Shown here: in pieces, positions 33,407 through 44,543 of the stretch
Numbering within the stretch: position 1 is the first letter of the stretch
How the letters are laid out: every line of letters begins with the position of its first letter
Program-made: the position numbers and the translations under genes
Notes under the pieces: generated by a model
Database searches by the model: none
Seen by the model: only the letters and a program-made list of their open reading frames with translations
What the model was told of the DNA's origin: nothing
Source of the DNA: Aureobasidium sp. EXF-3400
Lineage: Eukaryota > Ascomycota > Dothideomycetes > Dothideales > Saccotheciaceae
NCBI GenBank assembly: GCA_024195585.1
Contig: SWBL01000090.1
Span: forward strand, 90,329 to 154,328
Reading direction: 5' to 3'
Length of the DNA: 64,000 bases

Positions 33407-34170
33407 TCATTTCTGGTCCCAGTTTAGTTTCATCCTCCCCTCTGTGTTCTGGTAGTTTTTCAACTCTTGCACACATTGCTCACCAGTCTTGGCCTCAATC
33501 ATGATGCTGGAGTTGTTGTTGGCGATGAAGCCGCTCTTGACGGCAGTGCGGACCCATTGCAGCAGGCCGTCGTAATAGCCCTCAACGTTGAATATGACAA
33601 CACCGCGGGCGTGGATGCCCAGCTGGTTCCAAGTGGTGACCTCCATAAGCTCTTCCATGGTTCCGTAACCACCGCTCAAAGCGACGAAGCCGCCGCCGTT
33701 GCCGCCGTCGATAACCTCGCGGGCCATGGCTTGCTTGCGCGAGTGCATGTCTGCGACTACAGTGGTTCGGCCAAAGGTTGACTCGTCGATAACAGAGTCC
33801 AGAGGAGCGCCTTCCTTGTAGTCGCGTTCGTATTTCACCAGAGCTTCGGGGATAATGCCGTGGACGGCGTCGGGACCAGCCAAGGAGACGAGGGTCTTTG
33901 CGACCTCGCCCATGATGCCAACCGTGCCACCGCCGTAGACTAGCTTCATGTTGTTTTGGTGGAGAGCGTTTGCCAGTTCGCGGGCGGCAGCAAGGTGAGC
34001 GGGGGAGTTGCCGCCAGAGGCACCACAGCTGTACAGAGTGTGTCAGGCATGGCTCTAGAGTGCAGGGAAGACATGACATACAAGACGCAGGCAACTGGCT
34101 TGTTTGAAGCGGCGGACGAGGGGGTTATTGCCTGTCCTGCCTTGGGTTCCATTTTGGCGTTGATTGCCAT
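33407..34170 (-). CDS. LOG-family nucleotide phosphoribohydrolase
   Basis: Two exons on the minus strand, 34170-34082 and 34028-33407; 236 aa. The family (LOG, formerly annotated lysine decarboxylase) cleaves cytokinin riboside 5'-monophosphates or AMP to the free base. The Rossmann head is PVACVFCGASGGNSPAHLAAA, then KLVYGGGTVGIMGEVA. The motif MHSRKQAM (residues 124-131) carries the conserved Arg. The signature usually written PGG-x-GT-x2-E appears here as SGGYGTMEE at 148-156, so the first Pro is Ser, while Gly, Thr and Glu are kept. Activity is therefore likely. Some ascomycetes use such enzymes for cytokinin production; here the role may be general nucleotide salvage. Confidence 0.88.
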
Positions 34171-34708
34171 GTTGCTGCTATGAGGGGGTGCGGATGCGGA
34201 TGCGGGTGTGGGTGTAGATGAGTGGTGTATGAGAGAGAAGAGTCAAGGAGGACAGAGTGGATGACAAGTCGATGTTGAGGCTAGGACTACCTAACTACAG
34301 TATTGGACATTAGCACATGTTTACGATCATTGGCGCATGGTCATTCGGCCCCGGCTTCTCAACGGTCGAAGCATCAGGGAATGAGATAAGGTGCCAGTGC
34401 CATGCTCTTCAGCGCTCGAGATAGCTGGAACTCGATGACAGAGATTAAGACTGGCGGACGGATGTGGTGCACATAGTCAGAAAATGTCACAATCACGCGA
34501 GATGAGAAGGTAATGCAATGCCAACTGGAAAGTACCTAGAGTAGTAGCAAATGGGCCTTCAAGGGTCATGACGACTGGGCTGACGCACAGGACAAGGGCT
34601 TCTCCGGATCTGCGGAGTCGCCCGCCGCAGGAACGACCGACATGTTTGATTGTTGCGCTTTCTCCATTCGGCCTGATCACTCCCATCACGCTGTAGCACA
34701 TCTCGACC
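34171..34708. other. Divergent promoter, LOG/Rab
   Basis: 538 nt between divergent starts. A GGATGCGGATGCGGGTGTGGGTG microsatellite-like stretch lies just upstream of the LOG gene. No gene is supported. Confidence 0.5.
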
Positions 34709-35565
34709 ATGGCCCAGACTTGGGACTATATTGCCAAAATCGTCTCGCTCGGCGATTCTGGCTGTGGAAAGTCCAGTGTACGTCGTCGTCCATCGTCCCA
34801 TTCCCATGCCCAGCACTAATCCGGCCTCGCCCTTCACAGCTCACCATAAGACTGTGCGAAGGTCGCTTCTCTCCTCACCACGATGTGACCATCGGTGTCG
34901 AGTTTGGCAGCCGCATTGTACCTGTTGGCCCGCCCGCGTCCTTAGCCCTCAATGTAAATAACCCTTCCGCCCATGCCACTCCCGCCGACACTCCATCCAA
35001 CACCGATGCCCAAACCCAAAAGCACATGAAGCTATCACTATGGGATACTGCTGGTCAAGAGACATACAAATCAATCACGCGATCCTACTTCAGAGGTGCT
35101 AGTGGTGCTTTGCTGGTATTCGACATCACTCGCCGCGCAACCTTTGACTCTGTGACGGCCTGGTTGAACGATCTTCGCCAGATAGCAGAGGAGAACATTA
35201 TCGTAGTCCTCGTCGGCAACAAGAGCGATCTCGCTCCCGCAACTTCCCTTTCCGACCCTAGCTCTTCCGAGAACAAACGTCAAGTCACTCAGGAAGAGGC
35301 CGAGGCATGGTGCAAAGAGAACAAAGTCATGCAATACGTCGAGACTTCGGCCAAGAGTGGCGAAAATGTCGAGAGAGCCTTCCGTGAGGTTGCTGAGAGG
35401 ATATATCAGAATATTGAAGCCGGCAAATACGACTTGAATGACAGACGCTCCGGCGTCAAAGGTCCTGGTGCATCTTCTGGCGCCAACACTGCGAGAACCA
35501 TCAATTTGGCTATGAACGATGCTGCTTCCGTACAAAAACGTGCCAAGCAGGGTGCATGTTGCTGA
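34709..35565 (+). CDS. Rab GTPase (Rab2/4/14 - Ypt4-like) with interswitch insertion
   Basis: Exons 34709-34777 and 34840-35565 give 264 aa. P-loop GDSGCGKSS is at 15-23 (the usual Val is Cys). Switch I effector loop VTIGVEFGSR follows, then WDTAGQE at 91-97, NKSD, and the base-binding SAK motif in ETSAKSGENV. The protein ends in CC, so it is geranylgeranylated and membrane-bound. Between GSRIVPV and KLSLWDTAG there are about 28 extra Pro/Ser/Asn-rich residues not found in standard Rabs; a second insert of about 12 residues lies after NKSD. The insert is coded in frame without splice sites that would remove it. Role: endosome/Golgi vesicle traffic, inferred from family. Confidence 0.87.
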
Positions 35566-36200
35566 TAATCTTGTACTTTTGGCGTTTTGAGGGCTCAATA
35601 CCACGAAGCATAGCGGGCGTTAAAGGCATGACCCAGGAGGTCTCTGGATATTCTTGCACAAATGGTCAGCGTGCCAATTTCATATTCGTTCATCATGTAT
35701 CTATAAAAGGACTCAAACATTTACAGATCAGGGATGTGACCAGAGAGAGCTAACACAATGTAGTCTCTCTACGGGCCTGCTCTTTTTCTGAATGCTATTA
35801 TGTCTTTGCAAAGTGCGAGAAATCTTTCGTCCTTTCACTCTACTTCTTTTCACTCTCACTACCTCCTTCCATTTCAACGCGCTGCTCGGTTCACTCACAA
35901 CCACCTTCCGTTTCGACACACCTACTTCCCCTTTCACACTTTGTGGTCAGCCATATAAAACTCTCCTCGAGCACACATCATCTCTTCTTCCCTCTCTCAA
36001 CAAACTACCCCATCATATACATAACATCACTGATCTACACGCTCTTTGCCCCTCTCCTTCATCTTCCTTCCCTCCTTCCTTTCTTCGCCCTCCCATACAC
36101 GACAACGACTTTGTCTTACTAATATCGTCTTTGGCCGGCGTTCTTACCTCCACACGTTATTGCCTAGCCACTAGCTTGCCGATTCTACCCTGGTACGAAG
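35566..36200. other. Intergenic region with pyrimidine-rich leader of the GTPase gene
   Basis: 635 nt. From about 35815 to 36085 the plus strand is rich in C and T with CTTTCACTC-like repeats, as in many fungal promoters and leaders near the start of transcription. An ATG at 35792 opens a 145-codon frame that overlaps the GTPase start out of frame; it reads as low-complexity and is not taken as a gene. Confidence 0.55.
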
Positions 36201-38852
36201 ATGACCGCTACACTCAAGATGGAGCATGACGATGACATGATTGCCGCCTATGATGTGAACACCGAGCGACCGCCAATCTGTCCGACACACCATCCCTCAT
36301 ACAAGGTCGTCACAGAGAAATCCGAAGAGATACTTAGGCTCTTGCGAGAACCTCTCGACGAAGGCAACTACACGGATTCCAACGTGGAGGGGCTAAAGTC
36401 ACTGTTAGGGACTGGCAGCAAGACAAGATTTCCTGACGAGATCCGCATTGCTCTTGTTGGCGATATGGCTTCCGGCAAATCGTCACTGATCAACTCACTG
36501 CTGAGTGTCGGCATACTCACTCGCAAGGTTTTTTGCTTCCTTCGACTGCTTCTTGCAACTTGCTAATATCAGGCACAGGGAGATACAGGTACAAGCTGCA
36601 CGTGGGTGATTCAAGAGTTCAGAGCAACCCTACCAAAGCAGAGCACGCCTTTCAGAGCCGAGATCGAGTACTACAGCGAAGCCGAGCTCGAAGCCGTCAT
36701 CACATTTCTGTTCAAAGAAGCTTATGCCTCGTTACCCTCTTCGAGAGCCGGTTCTGAGGCACTTGATGACGAAACCGAGAATCGCAATGTCAGTGGGCTT
36801 ACTGCCATCAAGACGATTCAAACTCTGTTCTGCGATGAACCTGAATGCACCTCTGAAGAAGCGATCACTGGACTTCTCAGCGAGGCTTCGAGCGAGACTG
36901 ACCAAAATGTCATACAAAAAATGATCATCTGGTCAAGAGAGCTTGTCAGAAAATACGCAAAGCAAGACGATGACCTGATCTCTGTCGTCGAGCACACAAC
37001 TACTCAGGGCCTGCTTCAGAAGTTGCGTGAATATACCTTCAATGGGGCCGATGAAGATGAATTTACTGAACCCGTGGTCTCGCCATGGCCTCTCATCAAA
37101 AAGATCACGTTCGGTCTGGATAGCCCAATGCTCAACGACGGCGTTATTCTTGTGGACCTTCCCGGTGTACACGACTTAAATAGCACCAGACGTCGCATAG
37201 TCAGCAAAGCGCTTGCTGCGTGTACCCACTATCTTGTCGTGGCCCAGATCAGTCGGGCTCAGGGTGATGACACGGTCACGAAGTACTTCACCGAAGGCCA
37301 TAAAAAGAAAGGATCCGGTAGAGTTATCGCAGCCATTACCCATTCAGATCGAATTGATGTCGATATGCCAAATGGCATCGTAGAACAGCAGAAGCAGATG
37401 GAGGAAACCGAGGAGAAGATCTTGAGCATCACAGGAGAACTCGACCAGATTCGCGCAAAGAAGAAGACCGCCACTAAAAAGGAGAGATTCGAGATCTTCG
37501 AGAAGGAAGAAGACCTACATCGTCAACTACATGATGCAGAGTCCGCACAGGAATCCTCAAAGATCATGATCCGCAAAAAGAAAACAGTCAAAAGTCTTCG
37601 CAGAACTTGTCTCTACTTGACCGGCGATCAGAGAGCACTCCCTGTCTTCTGTGTGTCAAACAACGCCTACGAACGGTATCAGATGGGATTTGAGAGGCCT
37701 GATCGCCCTGTTCTCACTTTGGAAGACACAGAGATACCAAAATTGCGTCGACACCTAAGACTCGCGACAGGCGAAGGGCGTTTTAATTATGCTAAATTCC
37801 ATTACGAGGCGCAGTTGCCGTCTCTGCTCTCAAGCGTCGAAATCTGGTGCTTCAAGACTCACATGAAGCGTAGAAACGAGTTGGAGGACATTGTTCTCGA
37901 ACCCAGAGAGGTAGGCTAACTACACTGTCTCAAGGCATATCGCAAACTCTGCTAACACATGCAGACTTGCGAGCAAGCCATACAGGACTTCTTCACCCAG
38001 ATCCGTGCATATATCGAAACTGAGATTCTGATCGTGATCAAGCAGAAGGAGAAACACTGGAACATTGAGGCTACTGAACTGTGGACGACTTGGGCGACCG
38101 AACATAACACCCAAATCCTTCGTTCATGGTCAAAGGGGCAAGGCCACCATGCAGGCATCAAGGCTAAGCCAGAGATTTCCTGGAACAGTGGACTCACGAA
38201 AATCATGTCTCAGAGCCTCTCGCCTAGATGCGACAAGATACTGGACTTACTCACGGACATGGAATCAGCAGTTACTCTCTACTTCGAGTCGGGCCTCTCT
38301 CGTGTCATTGAGAAAGTGATTGCCGACCCAGAAGTGGTCTTACTAGCACTAGGCTCGTTCCTCAAGAAAGTCGAACAACAGAAGCCTCTGATACGAAACG
38401 CCGTTGGAGAGTGCTTCCGAATCCTCAGACGTAGATTGAAGACATGGATCTTTGATCTAACAACAAACACAGAAAACTCTGTCATCAGCGAGTGCATGGA
38501 AGACTTGTACCAATCAGCTCAAGCCATCACTGGATCTAACCCACACATCAGACGTCATACGAAGCTGTTGGATGGCATTGTTGGAGACGCTGGTTTCTGG
38601 ATGGCCGTTTACACCAAGGCAAGTGAAAGGCTTGGTAAGATCTTCGACAGACGTCAGCGGATTTTCGAGAAACACGTCTTCGGCATTCTGACAGACATTG
38701 TTGTGGCCTTCCGAGCTTCCTTCAGCGACAAAGAAGTCGAGGACGCTGCAGAGACTGCGTTGAGAGTGCAGCTCACGAGCAATCTGAAGAAAGCAAAGGA
38801 GATTTACGATGGAGAGCTGGGAAAGGCTATGAAAGAGTGTAATGAGCTCTGA
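36201..38852 (+). CDS. Large dynamin-family GTPase (SLIP-GC-like)
   Basis: Exons 36201-36527, 36579-37910 and 37965-38852 give 848 aa. The N-terminal GTPase domain has G1 GDMASGKSS at 87-95, a switch-like GDTGTSCT right after the first intron, G3 DLPG at 302-305 and G4-like ITHSD. The G1-G3 distance of about 210 residues is long, with a charged helical insert at 140-290. A coiled coil (about 375-450) and a helical stalk follow; no PH, GED or transmembrane segment is evident. The layout resembles nuclear GTPase SLIP-GC and the related fungal dynamin-N proteins of unknown role. The first donor GTTTTT is weak; acceptors at 36572 or 36578 both keep frame. Confidence 0.82.
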
Positions 38853-39141
38853 AAACAAATTGCTGTGCCAGGCAAGAGCGAGACAAACAGGAAAGGGTTG
38901 GATCATCCATACTAAGCAAGGGGAAGGGGCATCCCGTCAAAAGTGCATATCATGAGATACCGAACATGAGGCAGCAGAAACGTAGCAGATCCATATGACA
39001 TATCAATTCTTTGCACCAACTTACCGAATGGACAACGTCTTTGGCATAGGTATGCGAAGTGACGGCAAAAACAAATCCTTGTACAGCGTTCTAACAGCGC
39101 AGCAACGGATAATTAGGTGATAGTTCAAGGACAAAAAGAAG
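38853..39141. other. Gap between GTPase gene and tRNA-Asp
   Basis: 289 nt of 3' UTR and tRNA downstream flank. Nothing else recognised. Confidence 0.5.
39133..39137 (-). terminator. Pol III terminator of tRNA-Asp
   Basis: TTTTT on the minus strand, 5 nt after the tRNA 3' end. A standard Pol III stop. Confidence 0.7.
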
Positions 39142-39232
39142 CTCTCCATCAGGGAATCGAACCCTGGTCTCCCGCGCTTGACGAGATTTTACTCTTGACA
39201 AGCGGAAATCATGACCACTAGACCAATGAAGA
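39142..39232 (-). tRNA. tRNA-Asp(GUC) with 19-nt intron
   Basis: Read on the minus strand: acceptor TCTTCAT pairs with ATGGAGA, discriminator G. The D arm is GGTCTAGTGGTCA. Anticodon stem TCCGC pairs with GCGGG and the loop TTGTCA carries GTC, followed by a 19-nt intron at the canonical place. The T arm is CAGGG-TTCGATT-CCCTG. Total length 91 nt equals a 72-nt tRNA plus intron. Confidence 0.9.
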
Positions 39233-39286
39233 TAAGCCAGCTTAGCTGGAATTGGTATCTTGGATGGAAGGGTGTGAGAACAATAT

Positions 39287-39298
39287 GGTATATATACC
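39287..39298. promoter_or_regulatory. Palindromic TATA element upstream of tRNA-Asp
   Basis: GGTATATATACC, a perfect 12-bp palindrome, lies 55 nt upstream of the tRNA-Asp 5' end. TATA elements ahead of tRNA genes assist TFIIIB in some fungi. It is also about 330 nt upstream of VPS5 on the other side. Confidence 0.4.
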
Positions 39299-39629
39299 AA
39301 TGGATTTGATGGTATTCATCGTCTAGAAAGGACGGAGGACGATTTCTGGAGTGAGGTACGGCGTGACGGCAGCAAAGAACCAAAGCGGAGAAGTATGGCA
39401 ATAGATTGTCAGAGGATACGGCTCAGCAGGTATATGTAGTAGAGCGTAAGAGGAAAGAGAAGGGATAGCACGATGGCGGATGAGGTTGGTTGATGCACGA
39501 CGGCAGTCGGTAGTGGTCGGAAGGTGAAGGCCGCGGAGAGACTTGGCGTGTTACGTCGTGGGGAAGGAGCGAGGCAGCATCGCATGCGCCAGACAACCTG
39601 GACACGCACATCAGACAGACGCAGCAGTC

Positions 39630-41599
39630 ATGGAAGAAGATTCGCCCTGGGGTGGTAAGTGAGAGCCTAGTCAATCTGCCCGAAACTTGCTGAGTCAAGC
39701 ACTGCAGACGTTCCGTCACGATCGCATTCCAACAGCAACCTGGCCGCCCAAGCTACTCAAGACGAGCCGACCACATCGGCGTCCGAGGCGACACCATCGA
39801 CGACAGAAACAGACACTCCCGCCGCCGCAGACAACACTCGAGCCAAAGTCAAGAGCCCGCCGTCCAAGACACGTCCTTCGCGCCGCTTCGGTACACAATC
39901 TACCACTCTCGAAGCCCTCGACGACTCGCTAGGCCCACTTGGTCCTCTAGGCGATGTACCTGCTGAAGCTGCTCCCATTGAAGAACGTCCTGCACCGCCG
40001 CAAAAGGAGCAGAATGCCCGCAATGCCCCGCCGACCGCTCTGATGGAGAGTACCACCCTCGACGACGACGGTACTTCGACCATCTCAGGACGTGCTCCTC
40101 CCCCTGTTCAGCCTGCTCCTGCGGCCGATGCTCCTAAACGCCAGACACAGCCTAGCGTAAGCATTGAGCAAGCTGCCAAACCTTCGTTCGACATCAGCGT
40201 TGGCGACCCGCATAAGGTCGGAGACTTGACCAGCTCGCACACTGTCTACCAGGTCCGCACAAAGACGACCAGCAAGGCTTACAGAACCCCCGAGTTTACT
40301 GTCTCGCGCCGCTACCGTGACTTCCTATGGCTATACAATCAACTGCATAACAACAACCCCGGAGTCGTGGTTCCGCCACCGCCAGAGAAGCAGGCCATGA
40401 ATCGCTTCGACCAGAACTTTGTCGAGAGCCGCCGCGCCGCCCTTGAACGCATGCTCAACAAGTCGGCCGCTCATCCCGTCCTGCAGCATGATGGTGATCT
40501 CAAGTTGTTCCTCGAGAGTGAGGCCTTCAACGTCGACATCAAGCACAAGGAGCGCAAGGACGTCGGCTTGCCTGAGACAAAGTCGGGCGGCGGCATGCTG
40601 GGCGCCATTGGCCTGTCGGTCGGATCCAGCACTAAGTTTGTCGAACACGACGACGTAAGTGCCGCATATTCTTCTTATATCGATGCCCTTCCTCCATCTC
40701 CCGCCCTCCCCGAACCCGTCGTCCCTAATTACCACACTTACACGATAATGTCGCAGTGGTTCCATGACCGTAAGATCTATCTTGATGCCCTTGAAACTCA
40801 GCTCAAGGCCCTTCTCAAATCTACCGACACTGTAGTCGCTCAGCGCAAATCTTTGGCCGAGAGCTGCCAGGACTTTTCTGCTTCGCTGCACCAGCTTGCC
40901 TCTGTCGAGCTGTCACCAGAGCTCTCTGCTCCGTTGGACGCCTTGTCTGACATTCAGATGCGTATCCGTGACCTCAACGATCGTCAGGCCCAGCAGGATG
41001 TTTTGACTCTTGGTATTGTTATTGACGAGTACATTCGCCTGATTGGCAGTATCAAAACGGCTTTCCAACAACGCCAGAAGGCCTACCACAACTGGCACAC
41101 AGCCGAGGCCGCTCTGCAAAAGCTAAAGAACACGCACGACAAGCTATTGCGAGCTGGTCGCACCCAGCAAGACCGCCTCTCTCAGATGCAAGCGGATGTT
41201 GCAGATGCCGAGCGACGTGTCCACCAAGCACGTCTGTTATTTGAGGACATGGGTCGCCTGATGCGCAGCGAGCTGGACCGCTTCGAGCGCGAGAAGGTCG
41301 ACGACTTTAAGAGTGGTGTCGAGACCTTCCTTGAGTCGGCAATCGAGGCGCAGAAGGAACTCATTGAGCTCTGGGAAACATACTTGCTACAATTAGACGC
41401 CGACGACGATGAGTCGGCACCATACTTTGCCGCCGGTGTCAATGCCAGCGAGCGCAATACAGACCAGGAATCTTCGCAAAGAGATGCGACGGATGGTGGA
41501 GAGGCACCTGCAGCTGGAGCTACTAGCGAGACAAGCAATACTGAGGAACAGCACTCCGAGCTTCCACCACCCGCTGCCGAGGTCGAGAGCGAAGCATAG
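39630..41599 (+). CDS. vps5: Retromer sorting nexin Vps5 (PX-BAR)
   Basis: Endosomal PX-BAR protein of the retromer coat, pairing with Vps17. Exons 39630-39654, 39708-40654 and 40757-41599 give 604 aa. A disordered Ala/Pro/Ser head runs to about residue 165. The PX domain (about 168-285) has FTVSRRYRDFLWLY, with the PI3P-binding RRYRDF, and VPPPPEKQ. After the third exon join, DDWFHDRKIYLDALETQLKALLKS starts the BAR helices, which run to about 570. The tail is acidic and Ser/Thr-rich. The 102-nt second intron keeps the frame open and contains no stop, so its removal rests on the GTAAGT donor, CAG acceptor and family alignment. Confidence 0.9.
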
Positions 41600-42606
41600 A
41601 CATGTTCAGGATTCATGTAGCAAAAGAAATATGTATTACGCACTCAGCCCCTTTCTCCCAAGGCCATTCTATATCGAACTATGTCTCCAACGACTGGATT
41701 CGTAAAGTCGTTCGTGTACACCTGAAGATTGCGAGATGCTCGTTCATGATTGGTGCGCAGGACACCCTGACACTATCCACCTACGTCTTCTCAGAGGCAC
41801 GACAGCGTCGTAGACGTGTACTCTGAGTACGATTATTGAGCTAAGAGATCTATCGAGGCTATGCAATGTATCTTCAATCACGAACGTTGCTGAGGCCACT
41901 GCATCGTCGTTGTCATTAGATTCTCCTTCGGCTTCGCAGAACACCATCAACACGCGTAGGGATCTGCAACACCTCTTTGATGGTTTCCGAACTTTACACC
42001 GTCCTTGCTACAACATGAAGGTCAACATGTGCACATGTATCCAAGGCAAGGTGATACTCGACTACTTCAAAGTATTGGAAAGAACCAAAGGACATCTGCG
42101 CGGAAAAGGAGCGCCTGAAGGGTCGAAAACAAGGGGTAGAGAGATTCTCGAATTGACACCCTTGCCGCGATACTCGGAGTTAGGAGACATGAATTGTATG
42201 CTCAGGTCAGTCAAGAACCATAAGAAAGAAAGAACACGCGAGTATAAAAAAATGATATTGGAAGATACCGTCCCTGGCCGTACCTAAAGAGACTGCCGAT
42301 GATATATGACCGCAAAACTCCTGTTAGACTGTGTGATGAAAGTCTCATGCTGCTAAAACAGACTCGCAGAAAGCACTCCGCCCTCCCATAGATGAAGAAA
42401 AAACGCCGATGCTCTGCAGAACCCCCTGTCCGTGCCTGCCAGCTTCTGCATAAGTTGAATCGCCCTGTTGTTGCCCATGTATGTTCCCGCCCCTTTCCCC
42501 TTCGTCTCAAGTTCGTTCAGATCGTTAATGTGGGTAGACGGTCAAAGAAAGAAGAAAAAAAGAAAAAGAAAGGAAATCCGAGCCTCGCCAGATAGAGCAC
42601 AAAACT
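41600..42606. other. Convergent intergenic region, vps5/cdh1
   Basis: 1007 nt between two 3' ends. No gene is supported. A purine-rich AAAGAAGAAAAAAAG stretch near 42545 probably is the cdh1 3' region. Confidence 0.5.
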
Positions 42607-44543
42607 TCATCGAATCACGTTCCATTCCTTGACGAGGCTTCCCTTGCCCGTGACGCTGTTTTCGTTCCTGCTGGCCTTGCCGACGCCGCCAAACGCATCC
42701 CAGAAACGAAGTGTTTCGTCCCCAGCTCCAGTAACGATCACACTGCCATCAGGACTCATGCTAAGATAGAGTACACGATATGTGTGGCCAGTCAAGCTGA
42801 CCACTTGAGACATGGATGGGTATTTCCAGATGTTGATGGCGTGCTGAGAGAAACCGTGGGTCGAGACGAGCTCTGATGTCAAAGTCGAAAAAAGGAGGTT
42901 GCAGACCTGCGAGCCGGTGTCATGTGTACGCAGGAGATGAGGGTTTTGAGGTGTCGAGGCCATTGGATCTGGCGAGGCGTGGTGTGGCAATGTCGACAAG
43001 GAAGAGGACGTGAGGTCCAGATGTGCATGTGTCGAATTTGCGCTCGTCAAGGCAGCGTTTGCAGAGTGCTGAGCTGTAGAGATTGTGTTCCAGAACTTGA
43101 TGCAGCGATCCGCCGTACCACCTCCACTAGCGAGCAAGCCACGTTGATGTGGGGACCATGCGATAGCCTTTACTGCAGCCTTGTGGCCGCCTTCTTGTTC
43201 GCCCCAACGGTGCAGCCAGCGGTCGCCTAGACCATCCCAGATGAAGATCTTGTTGTCGTTACCACCAGACGCCAGCTGGTTCGTATCACTATTCCAGCGC
43301 AGGCCGCACACTTCTTGCTTGTGACCCACGAGCTTTGTAAGGTATTGTTGCGGAGAGCGCACATCGCGATGGAGAATAGTACGATCGCGACTGCCTGTAG
43401 AGAGGATGTGAGCATTCCATGCAAGCGAAGAAACACGAGCCGAGTGGCCTATCATGGTTCTCAACCTCCGTTGCGTGACTGTGTCGAAGATGAGGACGTG
43501 TCCCCTGCCTGTGCCGACCGCTAGATGCGAACCCTAGACATGTTAGCATCAAATGCATACGACGTTACCGCAGCGATACATACCCTTTGTATCCAACCAA
43601 CGCTGGTGACGGTATCGGCTGTCAACTTGCACAGCTGCTCGACTTTTCCCGACTCACTATTCCATAGGTAGACACTGTCACCCAGACCAACGGCGAGGAC
43701 GCCGCTTGAGCCCCAGTCGACAAGGTTGAGATAGAAATCATCGGCCAGTTCAGGGGCATCGAGGACCTTGTAAGGAACTTTACTGACAGCTCTGGGCGTT
43801 TTGCGCGGCGAGAGTAGCATGGACTGTGACGAGTACTTGACGGGCGACAAACTGTAGATGTCGGATCGAGCATTGATATTAGGCCCTCGCTCGGTACGTG
43901 AATGCGAGCGTGGCGTCAACGAAGGCGTGGGATGTGTAGACTTGTACGAGAAGAGGTTCTTATGCGGCGTTGAAGGAGTAAGGTGGAAGTTAGCGGGAGG
44001 GGTTAGCGACTTTTCATGCTGCGGAATGGACTGAGGTATCTCGTCGTTGAACATCTCGGAGCGGAGGATAGATGAATATGTTCGGTTGGCCTCGTCGGTC
44101 TTTTGGACATGGAGCTCATTGGCAGGCGGCTTCTTGATAGCTCGATGCGGTGTGGCAGGAGAGCCTTGGTCGTGTAGCAGGTTGTAACTGGCGTGGAGGT
44201 CCTGGCCAGCTCTGTTGGGTATGAAGCGGTCTGTGTAGACGCGCTGCCTCTTGCGCTTGGGGCTCTCTCCCGGAGTGTGTTCCCTGTTCCGACTGGCTTC
44301 TTCGAACTGCTGGAGTGCTTTACTCAAGGCATCTGGGTCGACAGCCTCGGATGTCTTGCGCGAATTGGTCGATGTTGCATTCTTTTGATTGGCGGCATTG
44401 TCGTTATCATTGTTGGCCTTTGCACGAGTATGCGTCACTGTCGGAGGGGTCTTGGTGCCAGGAGGAGACGGAAGCTTTGGCGTGTGTACAAGGTCGGAAT
44501 CGGACTTTGCGCCAAACTTGGCCTCCAAACGAGCGGAGCGCAT
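42607..44543 (-). CDS. cdh1: APC/C activator Cdh1 (fizzy-related WD40)
   Basis: Activates and directs the anaphase-promoting complex in late mitosis and G1. Two exons on the minus strand: 44543-43584 and 43533-42607; 628 aa from the first in-frame ATG. The C-box appears as DRFIPNR at 105-111. KVPYKVLDAPELADDFYLNLVDW leads into a seven-bladed WD40 propeller. It carries substrate-binding repeats with SVGWIQRGSHLAVGTGRG, GHKQEVCGLRWNSD, LASGGNDNKIFIWD and GTADRCIKFWNT. An insert rich in Ser/His/Pro interrupts blade five. The last two residues are Ile-Arg, the IR tail that docks on TPR subunits. The frame stays open upstream to about 44700, so the true start may be more 5'. Confidence 0.9.

Noticed and set aside
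35792..36229. 145-codon ATG frame before the dynamin-like GTPase
   Set aside because: Low-complexity product of a pyrimidine-rich leader, overlapping the GTPase start out of frame.
40331..40891. 186-codon minus-strand frame
   Set aside because: Antisense shadow of the Vps5 PX domain.
41910..42287. 125-codon frame between vps5 and cdh1
   Set aside because: Begins with a TTG codon, no motif, in a convergent 3' region.
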